From: Gymnogyps californianus
Taxonomy: Eukaryota; Chordata; Aves; Accipitriformes; Cathartidae
Length of the DNA: 64,000 nucleotides
Assembly (NCBI RefSeq): GCF_018139145.2
Contig: NC_059482.1
Coordinates: forward strand, 7,989,294 to 8,053,293
Direction: 5' to 3'
A program made the position numbers and the translations under genes. This document shows, piece by piece, positions 48,590-61,168 of the stretch. How positions within the stretch are numbered: position 1 is the first letter of the stretch; each line of letters begins with the position of its first letter. The notes beneath the pieces are model-generated. The model was given only the letters and a program-made list of their open reading frames with translations. It searched no databases and was not told where the DNA came from.

Positions 48590-49356
48590 GTTGTGCTAAA
48601 TAGTACAATGAAAACATCAGCCTAGTGTTTGGCAGTAGTAAAAAAAGTGAAGCAAATGTTAGGGACTCTTTAAAGCTTGCTCTGAGTCTAAGAACAAAAC
48701 AGAACAGATCATGAATGGATAAATGCATGGGTCATCCACGTCTTGAGTGACTGCGCAGCTATGACTCCTCTCTTCAGAAAGGATTTATTAAAACTGAGAA
48801 GATTTCAGAGAAGGGAGTGTGATCGAAGATATGGAATGGCTTCCATACATGGTACTGCTAGGCAAGCTGAGACTCTTCAAGCTAAAGAAAAAAATCCATG
48901 GCTCAGGGGGCATGAAGGACTACAAACTCATGTCTGAAATGGAGAATGTGAAAAAAGACCCACATTTGCTGTCTTTTCTAATATGAGAACTAGGAGCTAT
49001 CAAAGAAAGTTAAGGGAAGCCAGATTCAAAACAGACAAAATAGTTCTTCACACCACAGCTAGTAGATGTATTGAAATAATTATTGAATGTTGTGGATTCA
49101 AAATGTTAATGTAGGCTCAAGAGACTAGACAGAAATTGAAAGAGATTTGTTGTGGGTTACTAAATGAGCAAACCACAACAGGCCCAGAAGACTTCCTGAG
49201 TCAAAGAAGGGTCAGAGGCTGGAAGGAAGAGGAATATTAAGGAAGGTGTCATGTGATTGTTCTTTTTCCTAGATATCCGCTTGTGGTCCCTGTTGGAGAA
49301 AGAATACAGAGCCAGATAGATGCTCGGTCTGAATCAATACAGTCATTCTTATTTTC
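48590..49356 (+). mobile_element. CR1 LINE, 3' fragment (end of ORF2 plus 3' UTR)
   Basis: Colinear resemblance to an old sauropsid CR1 runs through the whole stretch. TGAAAACATC then AAAAAAAGTGAAGCAAATGTTAGG marks the end of the reverse-transcriptase region. ATGGAATGGCTTCCATA and GAGAACTAGGAGCTATCAAA mark the last part of ORF2. TTCTTCACAC and CTCGGTCTGAATCAATACAG ending ATTCTTATTTTC correspond to the usual tail (GGTCTGACCCAGTATGGC then CATTCTTATG). The reading frame is broken by many substitutions and small indels and the element is 5'-truncated, as is normal for CR1. Confidence 0.85.
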
Positions 49357-49927
49357 ACAAACTATTTATTGTTTGAGGTCATTTGGGGAGACTAATAGTG
49401 GTGAGGATCCATAGCAGTGGCTGAATGTTTTCAGTCATGCTTGGAATACTTCAACACAGTATTTATGGGTTTTTTTCATTAGTCTAAATGGCAGAAGAGA
49501 AATATAAGAGTTTGGAGAAACTAAGTAAATGAAGAACAGATTTTCTGGGTGGGCTGTTAGAATAATGGAAATACTCTTTGCTGTTTGTGACACTGCATTT
49601 CAAATGTTTTTAAGCACATCAGTATTTCTGAATTAGTAGTAATCAGAGCTGGTTTATATTAGTCATCAAGTCAGATAACCTATTATGGGAAATAATGTGT
49701 TTAATTGTATATATAGTTTGAAAATGTGCATTAAATTATAGATAAATTTCAACCCCCAAGGACTTTACCAAAGCGATCTGAAATACAAACCGCTAAAAAT
49801 ATATTTTTGTAAATGTTAAAAATTGCAAGTCACAAGGAACTGTTGTGAAAAAACCTTGCTAGCTCAGTACAGAAGCATTTATTTGAATCGCCTATACCTG
49901 TGTCAGCATTATAATTTTCTAAAGTTT

Positions 49928-49982
49928 AAAAAAAAAAACCCAAAAAACCCAAACCAAAAAAAAAACCACAAACAAAAACCCT
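49928..49982. repeat. A-run grading into A/C-rich tract
   Basis: An A-run followed by mixed AAACCC and AAACC words. The same style recurs at 21256-21298, 52595-52650 and 53263-53290. It is typical low-complexity sequence of bird genomes. Confidence 0.8.
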
Positions 49983-50481
49983 GAAAACTAACTGTATGTC
50001 TCATTTCTCCCTTAGTGTGAGACTTTATCATAAAAAATAAAAATTCCAGGCAAGCAATTGATCACATAGTATGCAACAATGAACATTGCTGCAGAATTAT
50101 TTGCTGTCTTAAAAATTTCATTGCAGGCAATGTACTGGAGACAAAGAATTCCAGGATTTAGCAACTAAATTGGGGAAAAGATATATTAGAAAAAAGGTGG
50201 GTTTGATATCCTTTTCTATAACTAAAAAAAAGTTCCAGCTTCTGCAAATAATGATATTCATTACAATACATTGTGCTCAGTGATTTTTTTAATAAATGAG
50301 ATTATGTCTTCAAACTCAAAAGATATGTGCTGCCATGCAGCTCCACTCTTGTTGCATTTGTGGGGTGGTTGAGAATGTTACTAACCTTGCAACACCAAAC
50401 ACATACTGCTTGGGGAATTTTCAAATGGCCTCTACTTTGATTTCAAAATACTACATTGTCAAACCCTTTATTAAATATAGA

Positions 50482-50518
50482 AATATATGTGTGTGTGTGT
50501 GTATATATATATGCGTGT
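50482..50518. repeat. compound (TA)(TG)(TA) microsatellite
   Basis: Alternating purine-pyrimidine sequence: a short AT block, about seven GT units, then about five AT units and GCGTGT. It is probably length-polymorphic. Confidence 0.85.
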
Positions 50519-51923
50519 CCCCATCTGTCAGTTTTGCCTGAGATGGTATATTCAGTGAAAACCAGAAAGACCTTGGCGCACAATGAGTAGCCGTAGTCTG
50601 AATATTGGATCGGTGAAAGGAAGATTGAGCCTGGCCTCACCTTCCTGCTGTACGTAAGACTGGGTTTTATACGTTCTCAGACAGTGATATCTAGGCAACT
50701 GTAGATCACTGACTTAAGCAAGAGTAGGGACAGTCAAGGCAGATTAGTATATATTTAATGATTTCTTCTCCTTCCTTGTTGGAAATTTTACCCTGCAAAC
50801 TGTCTTTCTATAAAATTACAGAAATGATCCATGCTACTGTGTTGTGCATGAATCTGTAAAATGTGCAGTGCACCCACCTGCAGCTAGAATGTGACCAGAA
50901 TTTGGTATAGTAATTCTTCTGTGTCCGAGTTGGGCACTATACATGTACTTTCATTGTAAATTCTTCAGCAAACATTTCCCCCATCCTTCCTTGTCCCCAG
51001 TAGTTGTCAGTTGTGTGTGTAAATATACAATCTGTTCACTTTCTGCTCAGTAACTCCAGAGATATATACTTGATTCTCTGAGAAGGTAGAAGGATGCAAT
51101 ACAAAGATGTAACTTGCTAAGGCCGTGAGTGAGGTATGATTCCAGGAATGCTCTTCCAGTCCCTTGAAATCAGAATACTTTTGTGATCAAGAATCACCTT
51201 TATTCTCTGAATGAGAATCTGTAAGCTGCAACTCTTTAAGATCTGGATTTATTGAAGAACTTGAACCTGACTATAAAATAGGAATCCAGAACTCTTTGTA
51301 AGTATGTTTCCTTTCTCTGGAGTTGGCTGCATCGGAACTAAATTCTAATTCACAGGAAATGGGAATAATTTGAGTATGTGAGTAGTAAATCCTGTGAACT
51401 CCAGTGTATCTCATAACTCACCCATTTCTAACATTTTCATGGCATGATCAGGACTGGAGGTACTTGTACTACAGATTTGCAGCCTATTGTATGCTTTTGA
51501 AGATAGATGCCTAGGAACATCCTCTTAGAAAGCTACTCGAATACAGGTGGTTGTGCTGATGAGCACATGCATCCAGGCAGTGGGATCCTGAGCTCGGTGC
51601 TTTCCACTTAAGGAAAATAGAGTTTGTAGACATCAAGACGGTAGCCAATCACCACATTACTGGGTAGGGGGTCTCAGCCCCTTTACAGAACCTGCATGAT
51701 TGTGAAGAAAAAAAGAATAGTTGCAGGTATCTTGAGATAGAAGGAGAGTCAGAAGATTGAGGATACTGTAGTTCAAAAGCCCTCTACCACAGACTTCATT
51801 TCTAGTGCCTGCTCCTCTATTATACAGTAGCAAGGGATATAATGGGTTAGATGTAAACAGTGTCAAGTGCGTAAACATGAACCCCAAGTTGTTCATCAGA
51901 AATCTCAAGATCATTGTTGTCAG

Positions 51924-52043
51924 CTGTGTTTGTGGTCCCAGGAACTCTGCATTTACCTTAAAAATCAGCCTTTCTGTTAATGCGCTTACAGTATCGAGGT
52001 TCATAAGAACAACAAGCAGAAATTCTGACTTCCATAGCAAGAG
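51924..52043 (+). CDS. isolated exon-like segment
   Basis: A 120-base segment lies between the acceptor ATCATTGTTGTCAG| and the strong donor AAGAG|GTGAGG. It is open for 39 codons, with CVCGPRNSAFTLKISLSV and TVSRFIRTTSRNSDFHSK. The opposite strand carries an even longer open frame (51657-52040), which lowers the weight of the open reading. Its phase does not fit the candidate at 48221-48360. Confidence 0.15.
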
Positions 52044-53014
52044 GTGAGGGTCTCGGCTGGGATAATATAGCCAAATATTTCGAAGTTGTAAGTATTAGTT
52101 TCAGACTTGTGAGTAATTCCATCCATTTGTGTGTCAAAACACTCAAAGAATTTTCTATGCCTGTTGCAGGTCATTAATTTTTCAGGGAGTGTTCTGTGCT
52201 TCTCAGCTGGCTGTATTGTTAGTCATAAACTTCCCTCTTTACAGCTGGAGTTCTGTTTTGACCTACCAGTAGATGCAGGGTTTGTGGATTTTTTTTTTTT
52301 TACCCTTTTTGGTTTTGCTTTTGTTACATTTTGTTTTGTTAGCAGCCTCTATTGGCTCTTTTCAGTCCCAAGCAAGGAGAGCTGAAGTAACACTGTGTGT
52401 GCATGTACTGTTACTAAACTGCCACATTATATTCTATTTCTGCTCCAAGATCAGTATATGAAGTGATTGAGACATTCCCAAGTGAAATCTGGAATAAACT
52501 ATTCTGTGTTTTTGGCAAAATTTCAACAATGTGTCCTACAACAACATTACATTGATATATAGACAGTCTAATAATGTATGACTAGGTTAAATGTAAAAAA
52601 AAAAAAAAAAAAAACCACTACCAAAACAAAACAAAAAAACCCCCAAACCTCAGAAACCTTCTCAACCACTCGAATTTTGAAGCTGAGTACGTTGACATTT
52701 TAGCAAAGAAACCACTGGCAGATCACTTGGGTCTTTTTGTTTGATGGAGACCTTACAGTCAGCTGAGTTTATTTGTCAGTATACAAAATGTATTCAAACA
52801 CTACAGTCAGATGGTTTTGCTTATGTTTGAATGAGAATGATTTCTTCTCTTTAGCCATTTGGTGGCTTTTCACTATTATGACTAGAAGTGAAAATAAAAC
52901 TCTGTTTTCTTATCTGATGGCACAGACCTTTTCATCATACCTTAATTTGTCTCCCGAGTCTAAGCTTCATTCACAGGTAGCATGTTCAATTTAGCCGTGG
53001 GCTGAACCATCTAC

Positions 53015-53016
<2 letters not shown>

Positions 53017-53043
<27 letters not shown>
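53017..53043. repeat. poly(T) tract, 27 bases
   Basis: An uninterrupted T-run with no recognisable retroposon body on either side. Confidence 0.9.
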
Positions 53044-53045
<2 letters not shown>

Positions 53046-56000
53046 CTGCTATCAATTTTACCTAAAATGCCCTCATATGTATCATTATGTTGTGACTTGG
53101 CTTTTCCCTTTCACTTGCTGTTGAAAGTTATCTTTTAGCTGAGGCTTGGGACCTCTGCCTGTCATTGCCCTCCTGAAAAGATCATCTTTGGTTCACTAGC
53201 AGGTGATGCCTTATCATGATAATTCAGTCATTTTCATATCAGGTTTTAACAAAAACCCAATTAAAAAAAAAAAAAACCAAAACCCAAAGAATTTTCTCTT
53301 CTTTCTAATTTTCTCATTGGAATAATACAGATAATTACAGACACTCTAGATGACGTTAATGCAGACAGCTACTTGGCTTTATTTTCTCCTTTTATTAAAA
53401 AATATTACACATTATTATTGAGGCAGAAAAAAACCCTGAAGTAAAACAATTAATGTAATTTAAATGAAGCAATACTTTTGAGAGTTAGTAGAATTCTACT
53501 GAGCAGCTTATTGTGCTGTAACTAGCAAAACTGAATTCAATGACAAAACTTTAGTGTAGTGTACAGTTTTAAGTAGCCTTATTGTAGCACAGCACTTTCA
53601 GAAAAAACTTTGGAAAATGAAGGTTTAAGGTGAAGTTTCATATAAATGTAATACTTCTGCCTCTCCTTAGCCATATCAGCAGTGGACAGCAGAAATGCAG
53701 CTGCAATTGTAAGCTGCACTTGCAGCTTTAAGTGTAAGAACACTTACCTTAAAAGGATTTAATCATCCTAGAGCTGGCTCTTCAGTACAATGAATTGGCT
53801 TTACAAGAAATGCTTTCACACAGCCAAGACTGCACTGTGCAGACAGAGGCTGTGAGCCAAGGCAGTGCTATCCTGGACTGATGTCCATGCAACACAGTGC
53901 AGCATCCACACAGTATGGGAAAGCAGACTGAGGGGAGAACAGAGTGTGAAGTACACACACAGCAAACAGATTCCCTATGTAAATACTGGAGTTTTGCATT
54001 TGACCTATGCTGCGTCCTAGTTTCTGTTCCATGAGAGTCAAATGATAAGCCTTTCAGACTGAAGCGTCTCAAGAAAGACAAAGGAAAAGAAAGGCTAGGC
54101 TCTCACAACTTGCTTCAGAAAAAGATTGAAATTCAGTTTCATCCTTTAGCTAAGGGGACCCGAATACCCATGACAATCTGTGAGAAGAGTATTTCAACCA
54201 CCAGGGCTTACAGTATTAGAACTGAAGTTTCTCTCAGTCCATCTTTTGGAGATGTTCCATTGTGAATGTTTTTATTTGAATTAACATTGCAGATGTGGTC
54301 TAGATACTCACCTGGGTTGTTGTTGCAGTGAATATGTGAGATGAAAGTTGACCTCTCTTAAGGACGAGTTTGAAAGCTCTTCCTATGCCCTGCTTCAAAC
54401 CACTGTAAATTATAACTCTTCTGTGATACATGGGGCTACTTGTCCTCTTGGTTACCATTGCCACAAAACGCAACGCTGCGCTGCACCTGTGTGGTTCTAA
54501 TTTCCCCCAAAGCTGTGTCTACTTAGACAGTGGGGAAGCAGCAGCTCTCCCAGATGCTGTCACAGGCTCATTTTTAACAGTGCTAACAGAATAGGGTGAG
54601 AGGTTTGCACTGAGCACTAATTGTGCTAAGTAGAGTTTCCTCAAACAGGCTTCTGGGAGCTCTGCACAAATATCTTGATGAAAGATATCCCTTGAAAGAG
54701 GAAGGAGATGAATCCAGGGCTCCTATATTCATTCTCAAGTGTCTTTTCAAATGAACCAAAACTATGTAGCAAACTCAAAATCCTATTAAGAGTAGAGATA
54801 ACTGAAAAGAGATGTTTTGCTGTGTTTATTAAATGAAAAAAAAAAACCCCATGAACATTACAAGTAGATGTATGTTGCTATCTTTTCATCGTTGATTAGA
54901 TGATTCCCTAAGTCCTTGTACTTACTGACTTAAAACTGAATTACTATGTGGAGAGTCTTGTATGCCTTTGTCAGCTGTCCTCAGTCTTCCTCTGTCATCT
55001 AAATGCTTGTGGGAACAAAAAACCAGAGGGATAAAATGGCAGCAGAGACAAATTTGTTGAGGTATCCAAATGTGAGTGCATGCAGAATCCTTTTCCATTT
55101 CCCTTGCACGCTGCTCAATGTCATCTTTAAGTGCTGAAAGTCTCTTCTTAAGCATAGCACTTCTGAATCAGCACAGGTAGATTGTGTTTGTCATCTTTCT
55201 CAATAAGCACAGTGGTGGAAAACATAGTGTATGTATTGGAGGCAGGGAGTTAGGGTACTTGTGACGCACTGAGAAAAACAATAGTTGTGTGGCATCTTGA
55301 CAGAAGAAGATAAACCAATTTCATATTTGCCAGCTGAGAATTACAGGCTTGGCCAGGAATAATATAAATATCAACTTTTTAATTTGCTGTGTTTTCAGAT
55401 TTTCTTTTTTTTTTGTCTCCCAAAGAAAGAGACTTCTAGGCAAACACTTGAGGACATGTAAGAGAATTACACTTTTAATATTATAGTGCTCATTATTTTA
55501 ATTAATGGCTGCAAGAAGTTGCTCTGAGACAATTTTTTAAACTTCCTGAAATGATCGTTAATATTTGATGAGAGGAAGAACACTATCTCCTCAAGTAATG
55601 AATTGGTGTGTTATGAAACCATGTATCCGGCATGCTTCTTGGGCAAAATGTGTTCATTTCTTTGACTCACGCTGCTCCCAAATGACTGTAACCTCCATTT
55701 AAAGCTATGTTTTCTACCTGCACAGTACTAAGCTATTGCCTTCTATTTTTTACCACTGCCACACCTTTTTGAAGTGGAGGCTGGCTGGTTTAAAACATCC
55801 CCTAATTTTGAAAAGTTGATGTTGTTAGGCATGTAGTTGAAGGGATTTGTGTGTTCTAGAATAAGTTGGGGAATGAGCCTGGGAGATTGAGCCAGACACC
55901 TGAGGCACTAGTGTATTGTAGCAGGCAGGTGTCTTCTGTGGATCAGCTAGAGGCAGGACAAAGGTCTGCTCGGCTGACTTAGTACCTAAGCACAGATGCC

Positions 56001-58096
56001 TTTGAAAATATTAGTCCTGTAGCTGTGCATGTTGAATCCTTGCAGTATGTGCTAGCTATTGCCTTTATAACAAAATAAGTCTAGATAGAATTATCAAAAT
56101 ATGTGGGCTTATTAAGAATCTCAACTGCAAGTCATGGGTTTGTTTGCTTTTGTGTGGTGGACTGGTTTGAATGTGCTGTGCGGGGGGGGGGAAGCTTGCA
56201 ATGACCAGATTCTGCTGCCTCTTCTCACTGTTCAGGTGGGTTTTCTTTAGTTTTCTGTCTTTTTTTTTTTAACTTTTCATATTGCTCAGATGGTACTGCA
56301 GGGATATCTTCAGTCTCTCAGTCCTCTAGTATCTGCTTCAGTGTTTCACCTTTGTCAGATATTCCATTGTCTGCCTTACTGTCTATTACCTTCTCTGTAT
56401 TCTTTGTTACCTGTTGAACCAGCTTTCTCAGCGCTCTTTCTCTGGTTTTCTTCCCTTTCGCTATAATGCAAAATTCATTTTCCGTTTAAAAAACTGAAAA
56501 AAGTGCAACAGGAATCCATGAAATAAACAAGTATTTTGTTGGTGGATTAGGGAATATAGCAGTCTTGCACAAAACCTATGAAGGGAGTAACTGATTTCAG
56601 TCATCGTATGTGGTAGGAAGTGCAGGCATGGACCCAGGTCATAAAGTCTTCCTTTAACATTGGCAGCTGAATTTTGCCTTTAAGGGATGGTAAGGAAGAA
56701 AAAGCATAAAGTATACATACTCTTAATAGGTTATTACTTGACCAAGAGAAATATCCATGCCTCAAATTATCAGTCGAGAAAAGCAGTCAGGTTCTTTTCA
56801 GATTCAAGGTGTTATCTGGGTGCCCAATATAGAGAACCTTGAAAAAGTATCCAGTTCAGAAGATTAATCAGTCTGGTTAAGTTGGGCACCCAAATTCTGT
56901 GCTACCCAGAATCTGTAACTGTTTTCAAAAGAAACCTGAGTACACTTTGTTATTTTCAGTATTTCCTTTTCATTCAGGTCTTTCAAAATAAACCTTCATT
57001 TTCAATTATTCAATTAAGGTTCACAAGGCAAAAATAAAGAAAAATATTAATTTATTGTTGTCCTGTTTTAATAACAAGATTTCTTTGTTTGTATAAAACA
57101 GACAAATAATGACTGTACTAGATAAAAGGCATGAATTTCAGAATACCTGAAAATTATTGTAAGAATTATCTTTAATAATTCTACAAGCTATTTTGAACTA
57201 ATAAGTTATGGTTGGGTTTTTGTTACTGCATTGGTCTCAGTGGACATAATTAATAGTGAAGTTGTTTTTCATTTTTAACAAGAATATTTTCTAGTGCCCC
57301 TGAAAGTGAGGGCATTTTTTCTAATTAATAATTCTCTCTGTTTAAAAAAAAAAAAAAAATCAAATATAGTAATGGCCACATTCTTTGCATGACTGGAAGG
57401 GAGTTGCTAAGCATACTGTGAAGTCGTATCTCAAAAACACAATTCTGAATGAAATTCTAAGCTAGTATAAACAGGCATAACTTCATTAGGTTCAGAGGAA
57501 TTATGTTTGCGTGCTGTAGTCTTGAAATGGCCTTTATTATCATTCAAGATATTAAGCATAGCAGTAAGTCACTGACTTTCTTGCTTTTGAGAAGCTTTTA
57601 TAGCTTCTGAATGTACTGTAAACAAGAGTGGGGTAGATTGTCAATTTAAAATGATCTAATGGCACCATTTCAACAGAGGTGTGTTATTAAGCAACACAAA
57701 GAATCTTTGAGGCTATGCAACTAAGTCTGGAGTCATCAGTGTCTTTTGTTGTGTGACATGATGCAACTAATATAGAGATTCATTTTGCTAATTACATGAA
57801 TAAAGAAAGTGTGGTGGGGGAGACAAAAGAATATTTCCCTTTCATTTAAATCTGTCACTAACAAACGTTCTTTTAGGACTGTAGTTCTCTCAACACTTTA
57901 GAAAGAACTGTTTGTTCTCATTGGTGATTTGAAAAGCAAGGTAAGACAAAAACAATACCTTATCCATTAAGGAAGACATCTTCCCCATCCCTGTCTAAGG
58001 GTGTAGATTTATGCTGTCTGTGTGCAAATCAATAACTGGTTACCAAGTCATCATTGCTTGATGTGGCTTTACTTATCTTTTGAAACTTGTTCTTTT

Positions 58097-58108
58097 GGGG
58101 GGGGGGGG
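58097..58108. repeat. 12-base G-run
   Basis: An uninterrupted G-run in AT-rich surroundings. A ten-base G-run is at 56182-56191. Confidence 0.9.
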
Positions 58109-61100
58109 TAAGGTGGTTGGAACATTTCGGGGAGGAGAAATAAAATCTTTGTCTTGCCCTGTTCCAATACCTATTTAGAACAAAACTCATGACTAATTTT
58201 TTTTCTCAAATTCCTTGGTGTTGAATGTTTTCTGTTCTGCCTGCCTGAGGTATTACAGGTGTTGTTACTTGGTCTAATGACTGTCTTAAGTTCAGGCACT
58301 ACCCTGAGCTAGCAGAAATCTCATAGAAGACGTAGGTTCACTGTCTGGTCTCTTGAGGCTGTATATTCACCACGCTACAATCACAGATGGAAAAGTACTA
58401 AGTGTTCTGGAAAGCTTCTTTCTGTGGTAGTGTCAGCTGAGTCTAGAAATGGCAGCCTCAGTAGCTCTGAAAGAGGCTGTAATTGAGCAGTTTCCAGCCT
58501 AATGTGACAGGCTTAAGAGCTATGAAAAGCCTGATGCATTTGGAACAAATCTTCCTGAGAACTATCAAACTGACTGGTTACATGAACCTAACTTTATTCA
58601 AACCTCTGGCCGTTCTCCCAGTATCGGTATTCAACATACTATACAGGCAGTCTTCCCTCTTCTCTTTGTACCACTGCAGTAGGACATGATAAAGTTCACG
58701 TAACTGTCATTGTAAATAGATGTGAATTATATGTAATTGTCCATGTTACCAGTTTATAACATAATAGCCTGATACATAGCCCATTGATGTGAATCTCTCC
58801 CTTGACTAATGCATTTTTTGATCAGATGCAACAAAATAAAGAAGACAGAGAGAAGAGAGTAAAGAATGAAACGTGAAAAGCAAGTGAGTCTAAAGGTAGC
58901 AGAAGAGTCTGAGGTCTGAGTGTTGAACTATAGAAAACCCTCACTGAGTATCCTGCATGGGTTCACAACTGAAAAATATTTACTGAGTACATTTAACCAA
59001 ATGGATTTAAGTATACAAAATCCATTTACAAAACATTTACAACTATTGGGTAAATTGAGCTCATTGTTTATATGGTTGTCTCTGCAATCAAACTGTAATC
59101 ATGTGTAAACTGTGAGCAACCATGTGTAGTTCATATGCAATTATTTACAAACTGGTTTTGTGAAATCCAATTGTATTACCAGTGATAATGAACTTCAGTG
59201 TGTAGTAGGTTTTTTTTAACATCTTTAAAATGCTTCAGTGCCTTTCTTCCTATTTTAAGCCCTTCTGAATTTAAAAATATATTAACATGTACTACACATT
59301 TCAGGACTACCTTTCTTTTAGTGATGGAGTTCATGCCACAAAATACAGTGCCTTACCATAACCTGCTTTGTCCATGCATACTTGATAACTTCAACTCCTG
59401 CTCGAATCTGGAGTTTGTATTGTAATTCAGAGTAGCAACTCTGCGGGCTGACAATACAGCGAGAGAAGCTTTAAGCTATACTACTTTCTTTTCAAGGCTG
59501 CTAAAAGGTGTTTATTGTTTGCCTCCTTACCAATCCATAAGCTTTTGAACCTTGAACAGTAAGTCAGCTTAGCTTTGGACGTGGTGAGAAATGAAAAATA
59601 GCATTAATACTATTTCTTTTAAAATTCCTCTTTCTAGTTTCTCTGGGAAGCAAGTCACAAAAACTTCACGAAGTTGTGAAGCCATATGAAAGTTTCATTA
59701 ATATACTTTTGAGAGGACCTCATTAGTCTCCACTTTACTGCTTGCACATAACTGCTTAACACTTTTATGTCAAATCACCACAGTAATGTGTCTCCAGCCC
59801 ATAAACATATAACAATGCTCTGTGATGGGGCTTCTTTACCACAGTTTCCCCATGCCTCATAAAAAGATCAAAATTCACAGCCTTAGCCTTATGTCACAAT
59901 ATCATAGTTTTCACTGACATTTTGTGTACTGTAGATCAGAATGTGGTAGGCAGGCGCTGGAGTCATAATTTTGGAAAGGATGCTTCTACAGGCATAAATC
60001 CTGAGCTTCCTTAAGACTCTGTCTTCTGTAAGCTGCTGAAGCTAGGCTAATGAGCTAGGTTTTTCCTTCCCTCACAACCACCTCTGCTGTAGCAGACAGT
60101 CCAAAGCTGATGTAAGGGAATAAGCAGCTTTTTTTCCCCACAAGAATCAACCAGCTGCAGAGTTCTACAAAGAACTGTTTTCCCTGTGCTAGGAATAATC
60201 ATCTCCACTAAGAGAAAACTAGCAGAAGAGATCCTGGGGACCAGGAGAAGAAGAGGGGGAGAAAAAATATGCTAAAGCAGGATCTGAGAAAATACTGGTA
60301 AATGTTACGTGAGAAAAGGGAGCTAAACCCATCCTGTTATTAAAATACTTAGAAGATAAAGCTATTCCTAGTCTAAACTTCCTCATTTAAATAGTAGTTG
60401 TTTCTTTCCTTTCATGAGTGTGTAAGTTAATTCACATTCTTCCTGAAAAAACTTTGTATGATCTGTCTTCAAAGAAAAATGTCACAGGACAATAGTCTGC
60501 TGTTAGGGGAAAGATGTCAAGGTGAAATCTGGCCATATATCATCTCTAAACGCTGAGGCACAAGGATTTCAAGGGGGAAGGTATTTATCATGTGATATTG
60601 TTCTATTACAATGACTTTATATTTCTGTTCTGCCAAGTGATTGATGCATGCTGTGTGTAATCATTCTTTTAGTGCACTAGTATGTCAATTGTTCACTGTA
60701 GCGTTGTTAAACAGCTGCATTCAGATTGACTGCAACAAAAGGCTCATGTTTGTTTCAGCCAATCTGAAAACAGCACATCATGAAAATGCCACCACATAGG
60801 TTCAGTATTTGTTCATTAACAGACAGTACAAAAATGCTAGATTATCCATCACGCTACTGAGCAGCTTTCCTAAAAGCTTGTAATAAAGATTATTTGACAA
60901 CATGGATGGGCAGCTTGTGCGAAACAGAAAACAATGTACACAGAGTAAACTGCAATATATGTGTAGCTTGAGCTTCATTTGAGGAAGTACATGGAGTGTT
61001 TTAGAGTGCATTATCTGCCCAGGCCGCTGTCAATAGTTGTATTCCAGCCCTGCCTCTCCTCTGAGCAGAACACAGGAAAATTCTGGTCCCAAAGTCACAT

Positions 61101-61114
61101 TAGTAGAGCAGTAT

Positions 61115-61168
61115 GTCACATATGAAGCAGCATTTATTGTCACATATGAAGCAGCATTTATTGTCACA
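61115..61168. repeat. perfect 24-bp tandem duplication
   Basis: The unit GTCACATATGAAGCAGCATT (first 20 of 24 bases) at 61115-61138 is repeated exactly at 61139-61162 and followed by a third partial copy, GTCACA. The identity suggests a recent duplication. Confidence 0.9.

Larger units (their letters stand above)
49357..51923. other. AT-rich non-coding DNA
   Basis: It contains an A-run with an A/C-rich tail (49928-49982) and a compound TA/TG/TA microsatellite (50482-50518). No gene is supported. Confidence 0.4.
52044..61114. other. AT-rich non-coding DNA with homopolymers
   Basis: No gene is firmly supported. It contains a 20-base A-run with A/C tail (52595-52650), a 27-base T-run (53017-53043), a small hairpin (53729-53746: TAAGTGT, loop AAGA, ACACTTA), G-runs of 10 (56182-56191) and 12 bases (58097-58108) and an A-run at 57344-57359. 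Around 55980-56020 the text resembles an old sauropsid repeat with CACCTAAG and CCTTTGAAAAT words. A minus-strand exon-like frame at 54926-55162 is discussed under findings. Confidence 0.4.

Noticed and set aside
51657..52040. 127-codon minus-strand frame opposite a plus-strand frame
   Set aside because: Both strands are open over the same bases, which is usual for chance, and the minus frame has no start or splice context.
54518..54634. 9-bp inverted repeat TCTACTTAG/CTAAGTAGA about 100 bp apart, resembling a MITE
   Set aside because: The arms do not extend beyond nine bases, there is no target duplication and the outer bases do not pair.
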